Under the pieces are notes generated by a model. It was given only the letters and a program-made list of their open reading frames with translations, made no database searches and had not been told where the DNA came from. Both the position numbers and the translations under genes were made by a program. Below, in pieces: positions 1-5,927 of a stretch of DNA of 8,923 nt; position 1 is the first letter of the stretch; each line of letters begins with the position of its first letter. This DNA comes from an uncultured Eubacteriales bacterium (GTDB lineage Bacteria > Bacillota > Clostridia > Oscillospirales > Oscillospiraceae): contig CABPXX010000038.1 of NCBI GenBank assembly GCA_902461475.1, positions 1 through 8,923 of the forward strand, read 5' to 3'.

Positions 1-160
1 TCAGTTTCGCTTAATTTTTTCCTTCATCACCTACTTGACTTCATACCATTGGACTTTCTGTGATTTTGCAAGCAAAGCATACTGGAACTGAGCAGGGAAA
101 GCTATTCACACATTCCAACAAGGAAGCTATCGTAAACCAAGCAGAAGCAACAAAGCGGGT
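1..160 (-). other. Region after the methyltransferase, no supported gene
   Basis: After the TAA of the methyltransferase no ORF has both a ribosome site and useful length. A 24-codon open stretch at 34-105 ('IAFPAQFQYALLAKSQKV' and onward) has protein-like composition but no start codon. A possible ATG at 27 gives only eight codons. I see no terminator hairpin or clear promoter. Confidence 0.4.
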
Positions 161-1639
161 TTAACTTGCCAGAAGCACCAGCGAAATACCATAGAGTACA
201 TAGTCCACGCATGGGATAGCCACGCTGTTGCCCAACGCTTTATATCGTGCGGAGTCTGAAGCGCCGGGGATCGCTGTCCAGCCGTCGGGGAAGCCTTGGA
301 GCCGCTCGCATTCCAGAGGGGTCAGGCGGCGGATGAGTCTGAGGCGGTGTGTATCATCATCTAGCACCAGATCCGTAGCATCCTTGTGCTGACGGGCACT
401 TTGGGTGCTGACAACTGCCCCGTCTTTGAACACGTCCACTCGCTGTCTACTGAATACCGCATGATGGTCCGTTGCGGTGAGTGTGTAGGCAATGTCCTCC
501 TGATAACCAATGCCATTCCCGCCGTTTTGGGGCTGACGGTCTATGGCATTGCCGGTGATACAGAATACGGGTTCCTGCTCCACCAATGGCACATTGTTGC
601 CACCAGTACCGTATCTGGCGGACATGGTGGGGGCCACCGCATGAGGGCCGGTGTAGCGGGAGTCGATGCCGTGGTTCTCGTAGACCAGAGGCTGGTGCCC
701 ATGTTCCTGGGCCCGGAGTGTGGCTGTCACATCCATGCTGCACCCTATGACGCTGCCACCCTGGTCGTTGAGGCATAAAACCGACGGCATACAGTTGCCG
801 CCGGCGCTGCCCTTCAGCGTGGGGGCGAGTTCTTCGCCATAGCCGATGCCTCCAGCTGATGCTCCGGCTCCAGCGGAGAAACCGGCAATAAAGGTCTGCT
901 TCATCCCTGGTTGCGCTCCCAATGCTCCCGCCACGTCGTGGAGATCCCGAATTTCATCTCTCTGATTGGCCGCAAATGCTATTGGCCGGAGCAGGCCATT
1001 TTGATCGGTGGACACATTATTGGTGAAAGTGTTCTGGTACTCGTCCAAACCCTCCGTATTTTCTTGGCTTGGCTGGGTGACGAAGGTTTGCATCTGCATA
1101 TTACTGGTAGCCATGAGAGCCCCAGACACTCCGTGGAGATCGATACCCTCATCTCGCTGGTTGATGTGATATGCTTTTAGTTCGGTGCCACTTCTGTCCG
1201 GGGGGATAACTCCCGACTGGATCTCTAACGCTCTCTTGAGCGGTGGTGGGAGTCCTTTTCCACGTTCAAAAGCTCGGCGGAGAATACCCAGGCAGGCTTT
1301 CCTGGTCAAATAATATTTGCTGGGAGGATTGACCTGCAAAATCTGCGACAAGGAAGATTCTTTTTCTTCTCTGGGGGACACCCCAGTATTGAGCGTCAAG
1401 GCATCGCCACGCCAGGGAGAAATCAGTTCCCAATATGATTCGCCCAGCAGATTCCCAGCGCCCGGTGTCAGGTCGAGGGACTGAAACATCACAAACTTTA
1501 ATGCGGACGATCTCTTCCAGGACGATGCGGAAGTCCTCGCCTTTTGGGGTGCCGCTGGAGAAGGCTCCGGGAACGTTTTCCCACAACAAGAATCGAGGTC
1601 GAACATGGAAATCTGCTGGGTGTCGCTGCTTTTCTGCAT
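161..1639 (-). CDS. Cytosine-C5 DNA methyltransferase, target-recognition part with motifs IX and X
   Basis: 492 residues from an ATG with AAAGGAG seven bases upstream, inside the previous gene. The first 124 residues are read from the same DNA as the end of the N-terminal ORF. This segment includes 'SLDLTPGAGNLLG' (54-66), 'SSLSQILQ' (95-102) and 'KYYLTRKACLGILRRA' (108-123), and resembles the start of proteins I recall from Firmicutes phages and elements. Residues about 155-400 form a long repetitive target-recognition region. Motif IX follows ('RRLTPLECERLQGFP', 437-451), then motif X ('ARYKALGNSVAIP', 464-476). It lacks the SAM loop, catalytic Cys and ENV, so it needs the N-terminal protein, as the beta subunit of M.AquI does. 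The methylated sequence cannot be predicted. A single joined protein made by frameshifting, or a decayed gene, are alternatives; the open frame, good ribosome site and intact motifs favour function. Confidence 0.8.
   Translation of the reverse strand: MQKSSDTQQISMFDLDSCCGKTFPEPSPAAPQKARTSASSWKRSSALKFVMFQSLDLTPGAGNLLGESYWELISPWRGDALTLNTGVSPREEKESSLSQILQVNPPSKYYLTRKACLGILRRAFERGKGLPPPLKRALEIQSGVIPPDRSGTELKAYHINQRDEGIDLHGVSGALMATSNMQMQTFVTQPSQENTEGLDEYQNTFTNNVSTDQNGLLRPIAFAANQRDEIRDLHDVAGALGAQPGMKQTFIAGFSAGAGASAGGIGYGEELAPTLKGSAGGNCMPSVLCLNDQGGSVIGCSMDVTATLRAQEHGHQPLVYENHGIDSRYTGPHAVAPTMSARYGTGGNNVPLVEQEPVFCITGNAIDRQPQNGGNGIGYQEDIAYTLTATDHHAVFSRQRVDVFKDGAVVSTQSARQHKDATDLVLDDDTHRLRLIRRLTPLECERLQGFPDGWTAIPGASDSARYKALGNSVAIPCVDYVLYGISLVLLAS
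452..1174 (-). repeat. Repeats in the target-recognition region of the methyltransferase
   Basis: Two kinds of protein repeat are visible in the 492-residue ORF. The first is a pair of about 30 residues at 156-186 and 221-250 (bases 1174-1082 and 979-890), both with NQRDE, DLH, V-x-GAL and a closing M-x-QTF-like end. The second is a set of four units, each ending in a TL or TM dipeptide: 'GIGYGEELAPTL' (264-275), 'MDVTATL' (302-308), 'PHAVAPTM' (332-339) and 'GIGYQEDIAYTL' (376-387). TL/TV dipeptides are typical of C5-methyltransferase target-recognition domains. Confidence 0.6.
1266..1271 (-). other. UUU-UGA: candidate +1 frameshift site joining the two methyltransferase ORFs
   Basis: The first ORF ends with Phe UUU and stop UGA. 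Slipping forward by one base keeps a perfect UUU pairing for the P-site tRNA and continues as Glu-Arg-Gly-Lys in the second frame, which is the +1 direction needed. This resembles the CUU-UGA shift site of release factor 2 genes. No close upstream Shine-Dalgarno-like stimulator is seen (the nearest, AGGAAAG, is more than 20 bases away), so efficient shifting is uncertain. Confidence 0.4.
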
Positions 1640-1955
1640 TTCTCATCTCCTTTACGATTCTGATTTGCTCCATAAATAAACCGGAACGTGCGCCGGAGAG
1701 ACCGGCACGCTTTCCTGCCACGGACAAATCCTGGCAGGGCGAGCCGCCGCAAATGATATCTACTGGCGGCAGCTCGGCACCGTGGAGCTTTGTAATATCC
1801 CCCACATGGATCATGTCGGGAAATCGGTGCTTGGTCACCTCCATGGGAAAGGCTTCGATTTCACTGGCCCATACAGGGATGATCCCGTTATGGACGGCAG
1901 CCAAAGGAAATCCGCCGATCCCATCAAATAAACTACCAAGGGTCAGTGTACTCAT
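1266..1955 (-). CDS. Cytosine-C5 DNA methyltransferase, N-terminal part (motifs I-VIII)
   Basis: 229 residues, starting in an ATGA overlap with the VirB6-like gene. It holds the SAM-binding and catalytic half of a C5-methyltransferase: motif I 'SLFDGIGGFPLA' (8-19), an acidic 'SEIEAF' (31-36), 'GDI' (52-54), motif IV 'GGSPCQDLS' (70-78, nucleophile Cys74), motif VI 'ENV' (126-128) and motif VIII 'QRRKR' (195-199). The target-recognition region and motifs IX and X, needed for activity, are missing; they lie in the next ORF in another frame. The split point, after motif VIII, is the same as in the known two-subunit enzyme M.AquI, whose alpha subunit has a similar length. It ends at UUU-UGA, a possible +1 shift site. 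It is probably the alpha subunit of a two-part enzyme, or the first part of a frameshift-joined one. Confidence 0.88.
   Translation of the reverse strand: MSTLTLGSLFDGIGGFPLAAVHNGIIPVWASEIEAFPMEVTKHRFPDMIHVGDITKLHGAELPPVDIICGGSPCQDLSVAGKRAGLSGARSGLFMEQIRIVKEMRNAEKQRHPADFHVRPRFLLWENVPGAFSSGTPKGEDFRIVLEEIVRIKVCDVSVPRPDTGRWESAGRIILGTDFSLAWRCLDAQYWGVPQRRKRIFLVADFAGQSSQQILFDQESLPGYSPPSF
1647..1653 (-). promoter_or_regulatory. Internal ribosome site for the second methyltransferase ORF
   Basis: AAAGGAG on the minus strand, followed by a seven-base spacer and the ATG at 1639. It lies inside the first methyltransferase gene, where it encodes part of Val-Lys-Glu-Met (101-104). It decides the start of the second ORF and argues that this ORF is translated independently rather than being a chance open frame. 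Confidence 0.75.
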
Positions 1956-2851
1956 TTGGCCACCGCCTGGACCACCGTTCTGGTGGTATTGACCGCAGCC
2001 TGGGCCGTATAGACCGCAGACATAATGCTGGCTCTAGTGGTGGTGTCCAGGCCGAAGGTTCCGGCGATGCGTGGAATTTCCCCTGCGGACAACATCAGTC
2101 CCAGACCCAGAAGGGCATTTTCTTTGAATACCATCAATCCTGCAATGAGGATGGTGGCTTGCAGGAAGGCGGTGAGGCAGAGTCCAATGATCTGCTTGCA
2201 CCATTGGATGAAGCCGTCGGTATAGCCACGGGGGACGCTGAACATATACAGGCTGCCCACAGCGATTTGGATGAGCAGGATACCGCCTCGCTTCAGGTTT
2301 GCAAAGAATACCTTGATGACGGCATAGGCCATGAGAATGATGCAGAACAGGAGCATGATGGGGCTGGTGATGGAAGCAAAGCCGAAGTAGGAGCCGGATG
2401 TCATTTCGGTCAGGGACTCCACATCACCGAGAGTGTCGATGATCTCCGTGGCCACTTGGCCAATGGAGGTTCCGTATCCAGTGATTCCGGCGGTGAGACT
2501 GCCCTGCAACGTGACGGAGAGTTCATAGAGCCGCACGGGTACCACCGTGAAGAGACCTGCTGCCATAAAGCCCTTTATGGCATTGAGGGCGGTCTCTTTG
2601 AGGTTTCCTCTGCCGGAGGAATACTCAATGCCGCATTCAAAACAGGCCACTACAAGCCCTGTGCCATAGAGCGCCCAGGCCAGATAGGAGAAAAACAGTA
2701 CAATGCTCTGCACCCAGTTCATGGTGAACAGCTCCACGCCCATGTTACCCATCTCGGCAAAAAAGTTACCCAGAAAGCCCATGATCTGACTGTAGATCCA
2801 ATCAATGATCTGGCTCAGGACAGTATCAGCTACAAAATCCCAAATAAACAA
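1952..2851 (-). CDS. VirB6/TrbL-like polytopic conjugation protein, TTG start
   Basis: 299 residues from a TTG that follows AGAGGTG with a nine-base spacer; an upstream TTG at 2935 lies inside the hairpins and is unlikely. The protein is strongly hydrophobic, with likely membrane helices near 45-72, 88-108, 161-184, 190-206 and 219-256. The N-terminal 'DWIYSQIMGFLGNFFAEMG' (17-35) and 'NWVQSIVLFFSYLAWALYG' (45-63) are typical of the VirB6-like proteins of Gram-positive Tn1549-type elements. VirB6/TrbL proteins form the inner-membrane base of the type IV secretion channel that moves DNA to the recipient. The Ala/Thr-rich C-terminus (272-299) is probably cytoplasmic. Its stop overlaps the next start as ATGA, so the cytosine methyltransferase is translationally coupled to it. 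VirB4 and other transfer genes would be expected further along, outside the window. Confidence 0.8.
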   Translation of the reverse strand: MFIWDFVADTVLSQIIDWIYSQIMGFLGNFFAEMGNMGVELFTMNWVQSIVLFFSYLAWALYGTGLVVACFECGIEYSSGRGNLKETALNAIKGFMAAGLFTVVPVRLYELSVTLQGSLTAGITGYGTSIGQVATEIIDTLGDVESLTEMTSGSYFGFASITSPIMLLFCIILMAYAVIKVFFANLKRGGILLIQIAVGSLYMFSVPRGYTDGFIQWCKQIIGLCLTAFLQATILIAGLMVFKENALLGLGLMLSAGEIPRIAGTFGLDTTTRASIMSAVYTAQAAVNTTRTVVQAVAK

Positions 2852-2877
2852 TGGTTGGTTCACCTCTTTTCGGAATG

Positions 2878-2934
2878 AGGCCGTACCAACCGCATGACAC
2901 AAAGACCCCGCAGCTGGTACGGCCTTTTGTGTCA
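2878..2934 (-). promoter_or_regulatory. Two interlocking hairpins upstream of the VirB6-like gene
   Basis: Two perfect inverted repeats are interleaved. On the minus strand TGACACAAA (2934-2926) pairs with TTTGTGTCA (2903-2895), nine pairs. AGGCCGTACCA (2925-2915) pairs with TGGTACGGCCT (2888-2878), eleven pairs. The arms are ordered 1-2-1'-2', so the two stems are either alternatives or form a pseudoknot. Neither is followed by a U-run. The structure ends 10 bases before the AGAGGTG ribosome site (2867-2861) of the next gene. The word GGCCGTACC is shared with the terminator region at 6292-6304. A role in tuning VirB6-like expression or in RNA processing is inferred. Confidence 0.6.
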
Positions 2935-2958
2935 ATCAATTACATGGTTTGCTGGGTG

Positions 2959-3306
2959 TTAGATGCCAACGATACCCCAGATGTACAGGGGGGCGGTGAG
3001 GGTAAACACCAGACAGGCAAACAAAATGGCGGGTGCTGTCCACTCAAACTGCCCGGTTTTCCGATAATCAAAGTATGCAGTACCCACTTTGACAAAGAAA
3101 AATACCGCGAGGATCAGATCAATGGCAGGGAAGACCACGTTGTTGACCACAGTCTTGATTTGGGTGGATGCGGTGGTCCAGGTGCTCTCTACGGCTCCAG
3201 CTACATCTCCGCTGCCAGCGGCCAGGGCTGTGCCTGCCATCAGGGAGGTCATGGCCAGCGCCACCACCAGTAAGAGAGCAAAGCGTTTGTAGTTCCATTT
3301 ACGCAT
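2959..3306 (-). CDS. DUF3852 small membrane protein, VirB2-like position
   Basis: 115 residues; the ATG has GGAGG six bases upstream. The N-terminus is a clear signal peptide: basic start (MRKWNYKR), hydrophobic core (9-24), likely cleavage after 'GTALA' (25-29). The mature part has an amphipathic stretch ending in 'VVNNVVFPAID' (53-63), a first membrane helix about 58-78, the loop 'YFDYRKTGQFEW' (78-89) and a second helix about 91-112. This matches DUF3852 proteins found directly upstream of VirB6/TrbL-like genes in Tn1549-type elements. Signal peptide, two helices and position all resemble VirB2/TrbC pilin-like subunits of type IV secretion systems. A pilin-like role is therefore plausible but unproven. 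The next gene follows after a 107-base gap carrying two overlapping hairpins. Confidence 0.85.
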   Translation of the reverse strand: MRKWNYKRFALLLVVALAMTSLMAGTALAAGSGDVAGAVESTWTTASTQIKTVVNNVVFPAIDLILAVFFFVKVGTAYFDYRKTGQFEWTAPAILFACLVFTLTAPLYIWGIVGI

Positions 3307-3341
3307 AGATTACCTCCAGTTACAAAAATATAGTGTGTATT

Positions 3342-3384
3342 TGGGCCCGGATGATGCTCTGGAACATCAGGGGGTGGAGGCCCA
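3342..3384 (-). promoter_or_regulatory. Weak nested hairpin between the SpoVG and DUF3852 genes
   Basis: The gap 3307-3409 has no gene. On the minus strand TGGGCC (3384-3379) can pair with GGCCCA (3347-3342), enclosing TGATG/CATCA (3369-3365 with 3356-3352). No T-run follows at once, so it is not a standard terminator. The ribosome site of the next gene (CTGGAGG) lies about 25 bases further on. I see no convincing promoter; an AT-rich TATATT lies just before the ribosome site but lacks a -35 partner. Confidence 0.3.
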
Positions 3385-3409
3385 CTGAAAAAAGGACTCA
3401 GGTGAACCA

Positions 3410-3760
3410 TTACATCTGCTGGCTCATGGCCTGCCGGGAGTTCTGCTCCTGCTGCTCCCGGAGCTTTTGCTCATAAGCGGTATTGACCGCCTTCACCAGC
3501 GCAGTCCGAGCTTCGGCGGTGATGGCGTGGAAGGTGTCGTTGTACTTGGTCTGACCGTGTTTTTGGTAGGACTCCTGGGGCATGGAGACGAACCGGCCTT
3601 TGTCGGACTCGATAATACGGATGCCGTGGACAGCAAAGGCACCAGCGATGGTAGCACTGGCATAGGCTTTGGTTTTGAAGTCTCCATCTACCAGACGGTC
3701 GATGCGTGCTTCTACCTGGGGGGTGGGAATGTCCTGCTGTATGTTCTTAGGTGTTGCCAT
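3410..3760 (-). CDS. SpoVG-domain protein
   Basis: 116 residues; the ATG has AAAGGAG eight bases upstream. The SpoVG core spans about 16-95: 'VEARIDRLVDGDFKTKAYAS' (16-35), 'GAFAVHGIRIIE' (40-51), 'GRFVSMPQ' (55-62) and 'FHAITAEARTALVKAV' (77-92). The helix after the core ends in a Gln-rich tail (100-116) absent from chromosomal SpoVG. SpoVG proteins are small site-specific nucleic-acid binders that influence sporulation, cell division and virulence genes in Firmicutes. Copies on conjugative elements are common next to the transfer genes, as here, and probably regulate the element itself (inference). It is the last gene before the transfer module; a gap of 103 bases with a weak hairpin separates it from DUF3852. 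Confidence 0.85.
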   Translation of the reverse strand: MATPKNIQQDIPTPQVEARIDRLVDGDFKTKAYASATIAGAFAVHGIRIIESDKGRFVSMPQESYQKHGQTKYNDTFHAITAEARTALVKAVNTAYEQKLREQQEQNSRQAMSQQM

Positions 3761-3778
3761 GGTGTTGATCTCCTTTCT

Positions 3779-4504
3779 TTACATGGATGGATGGATCATG
3801 TCGGGAACGGTGGGAGATTTCTGCTGAAGCTGCTCCAGCTGCTCTCTGGCCCAGTCGGGCAGATGCTCCTCCCGGAGAATGCCGATAAAGTCGCTGCGAT
3901 TCCATCTGGCCTGCTCTCCGTCGCCAAGACAGGTGGCATATACCGCTCGGCCGGAAGCGGTGGGGTTGCATCCGAAGCCCCCAGTCGCCAGCCAGAGCTG
4001 GTTTTCCGGAGCCCAGTAGGATTCCCTCAGGGTGAAGGGACTCATGACCAGCACCGTGCCTTCCAGCTCTTGTCCGGTCATATCGTCGCAGTGGGAGCCG
4101 TCGAACAGTTTTAGCTCTGCCTGTGCCTCCCGGAAAGCGTTGACGAAGCCGTCCAGCACAGCAGGGTGACTTTCCACCGCAAACTCATAATTGCGGTCAC
4201 AAGGGGGAATAAAAGTGGATGCAGCCCATGTTTTGTTTTGAGGGCTGAACCGCCCATCATACTGCTTTTGTTGTAGGGTGGAAGATAACACCCATCCCAC
4301 ACGCTTAAAACCGAAGCTGTCGATGACGCTCTGGGCGCAGTTAGCGTCCAGATGCATCCCATCAAAGCTCTTGCGGATGGCCTCCTCAATGGCTTGCTTG
4401 CAGGCGACATTCTCCGAGTGACTTGCCTGCCAAAGCCCTATCTCGTCTTGCCGCTTAGCTTCGGAGAGGGAGCTGAGGTAGAGGTAAGCGTAATCGTTAG
4501 TCAT
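3779..4504 (-). CDS. DUF3849 domain protein with uncharacterised C-terminal domain
   Basis: 241 residues from the ATG at 4504, which overlaps the previous gene by 8 bases and has AAAAGG a few bases upstream; a GTG at 4516 is an alternative. Residues 1-125 carry the DUF3849 pattern: 'LWQASHSENVACKQAIEEAI' (24-43), 'FDGMHLD' (47-53), 'WVLSSTLQQKQYDGRFS' (71-87) and 'SHPAVLDGFV' (112-121). The C-terminal part (about 135-225) is a second conserved-looking unit: 'GTVLVMSPFTLRESYW' (149-164), 'LWLATGGFGCNPTASGRAV' (170-188), 'LGDGEQARW' (193-201) and a closing charged helix. No catalytic motif, signal peptide or membrane segment is seen. Such proteins are usual cargo of Clostridia conjugative elements and have no known function. 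It is followed by SpoVG after an 18-base gap. Confidence 0.75.
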   Translation of the reverse strand: MTNDYAYLYLSSLSEAKRQDEIGLWQASHSENVACKQAIEEAIRKSFDGMHLDANCAQSVIDSFGFKRVGWVLSSTLQQKQYDGRFSPQNKTWAASTFIPPCDRNYEFAVESHPAVLDGFVNAFREAQAELKLFDGSHCDDMTGQELEGTVLVMSPFTLRESYWAPENQLWLATGGFGCNPTASGRAVYATCLGDGEQARWNRSDFIGILREEHLPDWAREQLEQLQQKSPTVPDMIHPSM

Positions 4505-4940
4505 GGGCCTTTTCACACTCCGTGGCCATTTTGGTCAACGCCTCGTGCCACTTTGCTTTGTGGTCGTCGGACACCACAAGGACAGCGCCGTCTACGCTGA
4601 ACACTCGGAGATTGTCAAAGAGAATGCCTGCATCCGCAAAGGCCTCTGCCGGAATGGGAAGCATATCCTCGTCACACCCGTGGCAGCTGCCGCACATATC
4701 CTCATCGCCCTCCTGGCCCTCCCAGCCAGTCATCATATCTGCGCCCAGGCTGTTGACCAGCCGCATCAGCGTAATCATAGCGGCGGCTTTCTCCACAGGC
4801 TTCATCTCCGGCTTGAGCAGGACGATGGCATTTTCCAGGGTGTGCAGCTCCAGGGTTTCCTCTTGCTCCAGACCGCTCAGAATCAGGGCGGCAGACTGGA
4901 TGACGGCTTTTCCGTCGTTGGTGTAGTTGATAAATGTCAT
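4497..4940 (-). CDS. Protein with AbrB/SpoVT-like C-terminal half and a Cys cluster
   Basis: 147 residues from the second possible ATG: GGAGG lies seven bases before 4940 but runs into the ATG at 4946. The N-terminal half (1-70) is mainly helical and acidic, with 'LELHTLENAIVLLKPEMKPV' (30-49). A linker holds CGSCHGC (Cys83, Cys86, Cys89) flanked by Asp/Glu. The C-terminal half has 'LPIPAEAFADAGI' (94-106) and 'DNLRVFSVDGAVLVV' (109-123), the beta-strand, helix and strand pattern of AbrB/SpoVT-type swapped-hairpin domains. Similar proteins recur in Tn1549-like elements between a methyltransferase and DUF3849 genes. A regulatory or DNA-binding role is possible but not shown: a normal AbrB N-terminal DNA-binding hairpin is not evident. 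It overlaps the next gene by 8 bases. Confidence 0.6.
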   Translation of the reverse strand: MTFINYTNDGKAVIQSAALILSGLEQEETLELHTLENAIVLLKPEMKPVEKAAAMITLMRLVNSLGADMMTGWEGQEGDEDMCGSCHGCDEDMLPIPAEAFADAGILFDNLRVFSVDGAVLVVSDDHKAKWHEALTKMATECEKAHD

Positions 4941-4958
4941 GTTCATTCCTCCATATCG

Positions 4959-5927
4959 TTAAGTATTTTGATTTGGTTCATGGATCAGGGTATAACGCCC
5001 CTCGTACTCGTCGGTGGGGGACAGGTGAAACATACTCAGTTGCCAATTCCTTGCCGTGTTGTAGCGGCGGGGGTCGTAGTTGGTGATGACAATTTCTTCG
5101 TACTCACTGCCTGCCTTCTGGGACATGCTGTTGGGTCGGGTGGTGTAGAAGATATAAAACTCCTTATACAGCTCCACGATATAGGGACAGTAGTTGTAGG
5201 ACACCATGACGTACCCTTCGCAATTCAGGAGGGCATCGTGGAGCCGCTGGTGATCCTCCTTTGGGAAGACCACCGCATAGCAGCCCTCTGCCTCGTAATA
5301 GGGAGGATCGCAATAGAAAAACGCACCTTTCCGGTCGTATTGGCGTACAATTTCCACGCAGTCCTTGTTTTCAATGATGACCTCCGCCAACCTGCGGGAG
5401 CATTCCCAGACCAGGTGAAAAAAGCGACGGATGTCGCAGGTTTTTCCTGCAAAGGACTTGGCCCCGCCACTGAAGCTGTATCGGATAAGCTTGAAGTAGT
5501 CTGCGGCCCGGCGGACGTCTCCACGAGGAGCCCTCTCCAGCATCATTCTGCGGATGGCCTCTCCATCAGGCGGCTCCAGATATCGCTGGGTCAGCTCCAT
5601 CTCTTGGCTGAGATAATCGTCGGTGAATTCTTCCTTGGAGAAGAATTTGTACAGCACATTGAAATCATCTCGGGTGTTCAGGGGCAGAAAGCCCAGCTCC
5701 AGAAGCAGGGCCATAGTTCGGTTCTTGACGCAGCAGAAGAGGTTGGTCAGGTCGCTGTTGAAGTCGTTGTATACCTCCATGCAGCCTTGTTGAATGGGAC
5801 GGTTGAGGGTTACGGTGCCGCTGCCACCAAACACGTCGATAAACCGGGAAAAATGTGGGGGAGCCAGACGGTGGATCAGCCAAAGCAGCTTGGCTTTGCC
5901 GCCCACCCATGGGATAAAGCTCTTCAA
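4959..5927 (-). CDS. D12-class adenine-N6 DNA methyltransferase (Dam-like), TTG start
   Basis: 322 residues; transfers a methyl group from S-adenosylmethionine to adenine N6 in DNA. Visible motifs: 'FIPWVGGKAKLLWLI' (4-18, the motif X region near the N-terminus, typical of the D12/alpha class), 'FIDVFGGSGTVTL' (29-41, SAM-binding motif I), and the catalytic 'DPPY' (207-210, in 'FFYCDPPYYEAEG'). The length is normal for the family. The start must lie before the WVGG motif; the only suitable codon is TTG at 5927, overlapping the upstream TGA as TTGA, with GGCGGTG seven bases before it. No restriction endonuclease lies beside it, so it is probably an orphan enzyme that protects the element from host restriction or marks its DNA. 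The recognition site cannot be read from the sequence; GATC is common in this family. Confidence 0.9.
   Translation of the reverse strand: MKSFIPWVGGKAKLLWLIHRLAPPHFSRFIDVFGGSGTVTLNRPIQQGCMEVYNDFNSDLTNLFCCVKNRTMALLLELGFLPLNTRDDFNVLYKFFSKEEFTDDYLSQEMELTQRYLEPPDGEAIRRMMLERAPRGDVRRAADYFKLIRYSFSGGAKSFAGKTCDIRRFFHLVWECSRRLAEVIIENKDCVEIVRQYDRKGAFFYCDPPYYEAEGCYAVVFPKEDHQRLHDALLNCEGYVMVSYNYCPYIVELYKEFYIFYTTRPNSMSQKAGSEYEEIVITNYDPRRYNTARNWQLSMFHLSPTDEYEGRYTLIHEPNQNT

Noticed and set aside
386..778. 130-codon plus-strand and 109-codon minus-strand frames inside the methyltransferase
   Set aside because: Both are shadows of the target-recognition region and have no family signal.
1806..1822. 17-base identical word, also at 3791-3807
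   Set aside because: Both copies encode the same short peptide (Pro-Asp-Met-Ile-His) in unrelated genes; no mobile-element features flank them, so chance or codon bias is enough.
161..1955. Methyltransferase as a plain pseudogene broken by a frameshift
   Set aside because: Not excluded, but the second ORF has its own good ribosome site, a long open overlap, intact motifs IX and X, and a split point matching known two-subunit enzymes.
1946..2878. 310-codon open frame on the plus strand
   Set aside because: Opposite the VirB6-like gene; the product is Gly/His/Asp-rich with no recognisable fold. It is the complement of a hydrophobic gene.
2930..2935. TTGACA, identical to a consensus -35 box, before the VirB6-like gene (minus strand)
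   Set aside because: No -10 sequence occurs 16-18 bases downstream; that stretch is part of the GC-rich hairpins.
3388..3393. Run of six T residues (minus strand) after the SpoVG gene as a terminator
   Set aside because: No stable GC-rich stem directly precedes it.
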